This document shows positions 62,520 to 64,000 of a stretch of 64,000 nucleotides of DNA, one piece after another. The notes beneath the pieces were generated by a model. That model saw only the letters and a program-made list of their open reading frames with translations. It made no database searches and was not told where the DNA came from. The stretch spans positions 13,179-77,178 of the forward strand of contig CAYQAS010000003.1 of assembly GCA_964415525.1 (NCBI GenBank), read 5' to 3'. The stretch's first letter is position 1; every line of letters begins with the position of its first letter. A program made the translations under genes and the position numbers. This DNA is from CAZPUI01 sp964415525 (GTDB lineage Bacteria; Acidobacteriota; Holophagae; Holophagales; Holophagaceae).

Positions 62520-63719
62520 ATGCCTGCATTTGAATGGAAGGGCAAGAACCGGCTCGGTGAGCTCCAGACGGGCGTGATCGTTTCTGACACGCGAGACGCC
62601 GGTGTCCAGACGCTGAAGCGGAACGGCATCGAAGTCGTTTCCATCAAGCCGCAGTCGGGTGGATCCGGGCGGTTCAGCAAGGTGGGGGCCAAGGAATTGG
62701 CCATCTTTACCCGCCAGTTCAGCGTGATGATCGACGCGGGCCTGCCCCTGGTGCAGTGCCTGGAGATCCTGGGCTCCCAGCAGCAGAACAAGACCTTCCA
62801 GAAGATCATCGAGGGCGTCCGCCGCGATGTGGAGGACGGTGCCACGCTCCAGACCAGCCTCTCCAAGCATCCCGGTGCCTTCAACGACCTCTACGTGAAC
62901 ATGGTGGGGGCGGGCGAGGCGGGCGGCATCCTGGACATCATTCTCCAGCGCTTGGCGGGCTACATCGAGAAGGCGGTGAAGTTGACCTCCAAGGTCAAGG
63001 GCGCCATGACCTATCCAATCTCAGTGATCCTCATCGCCGCCATCGTGGTCTACGTGATCATGGTGAAGGTGATCCCGGTCTTCTCGCAGATGTATGAGGG
63101 CCTGGGCAGCAGCCTCCCGGCTCCGACGGTCATCTGTATGAATCTTTCCAGTATTTTGATCAACTACGGCTATGTGGTGGCGATTTTCATCGCCCTCGGC
63201 GTGGTGGGCATCAAGCAGTACTACAAGACCACCGGCGGCAAGCTCCAGATCGACGCCATGATCCTGAAGATCCCCATCATCGGCGACCTGCTGCTGAAGG
63301 TGGCCGTGGCGCGATTCTGTCGGACGCTCGGCACCCTCACGACTTCGGGTGTACCCATCCTCGACGGGATGGAGATCACCGCCCGCACCGCAGGTAATCA
63401 GGTGGTGCATAACGCCATTTTGAAGGCCAAGACCGCCGTCGAGCAGGGCCGCAATATCGCCACGCCTTTGGCGGAGACGAAGGTTTTCCCGCCCATGGTG
63501 GTGCAGATGGTCAACGTCGGTGAGGCCACCGGCGCCCTCGACGCCATGCTCTCGAAGGTCGCGGACTTCTATGAGGACGAAGTGGATAACGCCGTGGCGG
63601 CCCTCACCAGCCTCATGGAACCCCTGATCATCGCCATCCTGGGCGGCGTCATCGGCTTCATCGTTGTGGCCATGTATCTCCCGATCTTCAACCTCGCCAA
63701 CGTGATGTCCAAGGAATAG
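62520..63719 (+). CDS. pilC: Type IV pilus inner-membrane platform protein PilC
   Basis: Inner-membrane platform of 399 residues with two homologous T2SSF domains. The first begins FTRQFSVMIDAGLPLVQCLE, the second FCRTLGTLTTSGVPILDGME. Three main membrane helices are visible (about residues 165-190, 215-235, 370-395), the last ending in FIVVAMYLPIFNL. The ATG at 62520 follows CGGGGGACCC. It completes the pilBTC operon and is followed by a strong terminator. Confidence 0.95.
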   Translation: MPAFEWKGKNRLGELQTGVIVSDTRDAGVQTLKRNGIEVVSIKPQSGGSGRFSKVGAKELAIFTRQFSVMIDAGLPLVQCLEILGSQQQNKTFQKIIEGVRRDVEDGATLQTSLSKHPGAFNDLYVNMVGAGEAGGILDIILQRLAGYIEKAVKLTSKVKGAMTYPISVILIAAIVVYVIMVKVIPVFSQMYEGLGSSLPAPTVICMNLSSILINYGYVVAIFIALGVVGIKQYYKTTGGKLQIDAMILKIPIIGDLLLKVAVARFCRTLGTLTTSGVPILDGMEITARTAGNQVVHNAILKAKTAVEQGRNIATPLAETKVFPPMVVQMVNVGEATGALDAMLSKVADFYEDEVDNAVAALTSLMEPLIIAILGGVIGFIVVAMYLPIFNLANVMSKE

Positions 63720-63730
63720 GACAAACCCCT

Positions 63731-63774
63731 TTCCAAAACGAAGGCCCCGGTGTTCCGGGGCCTTCGTTTTGGAA
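63731..63774. terminator. Bidirectional terminator after pilC
   Basis: A 20-bp perfect stem (63731-63750 with 63755-63774; core GGCCCCGG/CCGGGGCC, flanks TTCCAAAACGAA/TTCGTTTTGGAA) with a TGTT loop. The A/T-rich flanks give T runs on both strands, serving pilC and the convergent glycosyltransferase-like gene. Confidence 0.9.
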
Positions 63775-63784
63775 GTAGTCGGGA

Positions 63785-64000
63785 TTAAAGCTGCTTGTGG
63801 ATCCGCTTCACGACGTAGCGCGGGCGGTCGCGCACTTCCTGGTAGATGCGGCCGATGTATTCGCCGAGCAGGCCGAAGGCGACGAACTGGCAGCCCACGA
63901 AGAAGAACAGGATGGCGAAGAGGGTGAACACGCCCTGCACCGTGCCCTCGGGATGGAGGATGCGGTAGGCGACCAGCCCTAGGAACAGTGCAAAGCCCAT
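63785..64000 (-). CDS. C-terminal part of a polyprenyl-phosphate glycosyltransferase (GtrB/ArnC-like), cut by window edge
   Basis: Seventy-one residues are visible; the start lies beyond the right edge. Two membrane helices (ALFLGLVAYRIL, FTLFAILFFFVGCQFVAFGL) are followed by GEYIGRIYQEVRDRPRYVVK. This is the typical end of undecaprenyl-phosphate sugar transferases that carry a GT2 domain and two helices. Confidence 0.8.
   Translation of the reverse strand: MGFALFLGLVAYRILHPEGTVQGVFTLFAILFFFVGCQFVAFGLLGEYIGRIYQEVRDRPRYVVKRIHKQL

Overview
The window is GC-rich, densely coded DNA from a Gram-negative bacterium. A late lipid A acyltransferase, a heptose kinase, an ETF-ubiquinone oxidoreductase, type IV pilus motors and a chaperone-usher-like cluster all point to an outer membrane. 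The mix of corrinoid synthesis, DUF4402 surface proteins, large TPR-type Ser/Thr kinases and frequent GTG/TTG starts fits Acidobacteriota of the Holophagae (Geothrix-like). That placement is inference; no rRNA gene lies in the window.

Layout. 1-3.9 kb: the 3' part of a secreted M4 metallopeptidase and a lipoprotein with seven Ig-like repeats. 4.4-8.3 kb: an EamA transporter, a MocR-type regulator and ilvE. 8.4-11.4 kb: a LytS-like kinase, a LytTR-domain gene with a broken-looking reading frame, and an SbtA/SbtB-like bicarbonate transporter with its PII-like partner. 11.6-24.1 kb: a tightly overlapping anaerobic cobalamin cluster (cbiA, cobalamin riboswitch, cysG, cbiC, K, L, D, E, F, G, H, J), ending in a compact cobalt ECF transporter (cbiM with a CbiN-like tail, fused cbiQO) and a small P-loop kinase-like gene. 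No cbiT is present. A decayed copy of the sbtB 3' end lies just beyond the cluster.

24.3-30.2 kb, minus strand: an alpha/beta hydrolase, an LpxL-type acyltransferase, a multi-hairpin intergenic element, and a NitT/TauT-like ABC transporter (ATPase plus double permease). The transporter is preceded by a short leader ORF inside a Shine-Dalgarno-sequestering dyad. 30.4-37.4 kb: two paralogous Ser/Thr kinases with a transmembrane helix and large helical C-termini, with a small convergent gene between them. 37.5-45.2 kb, minus strand: a MoxR ATPase and a five-gene chaperone-usher-like cluster (DUF4402 subunit, chaperone, usher-like barrel with a C-terminal SPOR domain, second chaperone, larger DUF4402 protein), preceded by an unusually AT-rich leader.

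45.5-63.7 kb is mostly housekeeping: topA, dprA, a very small signal peptidase-like gene, a degenerate QueD-like gene, ETF-QO, a Trm112-like protein, heptose-7-phosphate kinase, a zinc-ribbon protein, tmk, holB, a GGDEF protein, an unrecognised 656-residue helical protein, and pilB-pilT-pilC. The right edge cuts a polyprenyl-phosphate glycosyltransferase-like gene. Four strong intrinsic terminators are visible. I saw no tRNA, rRNA, insertion sequence or CRISPR array.
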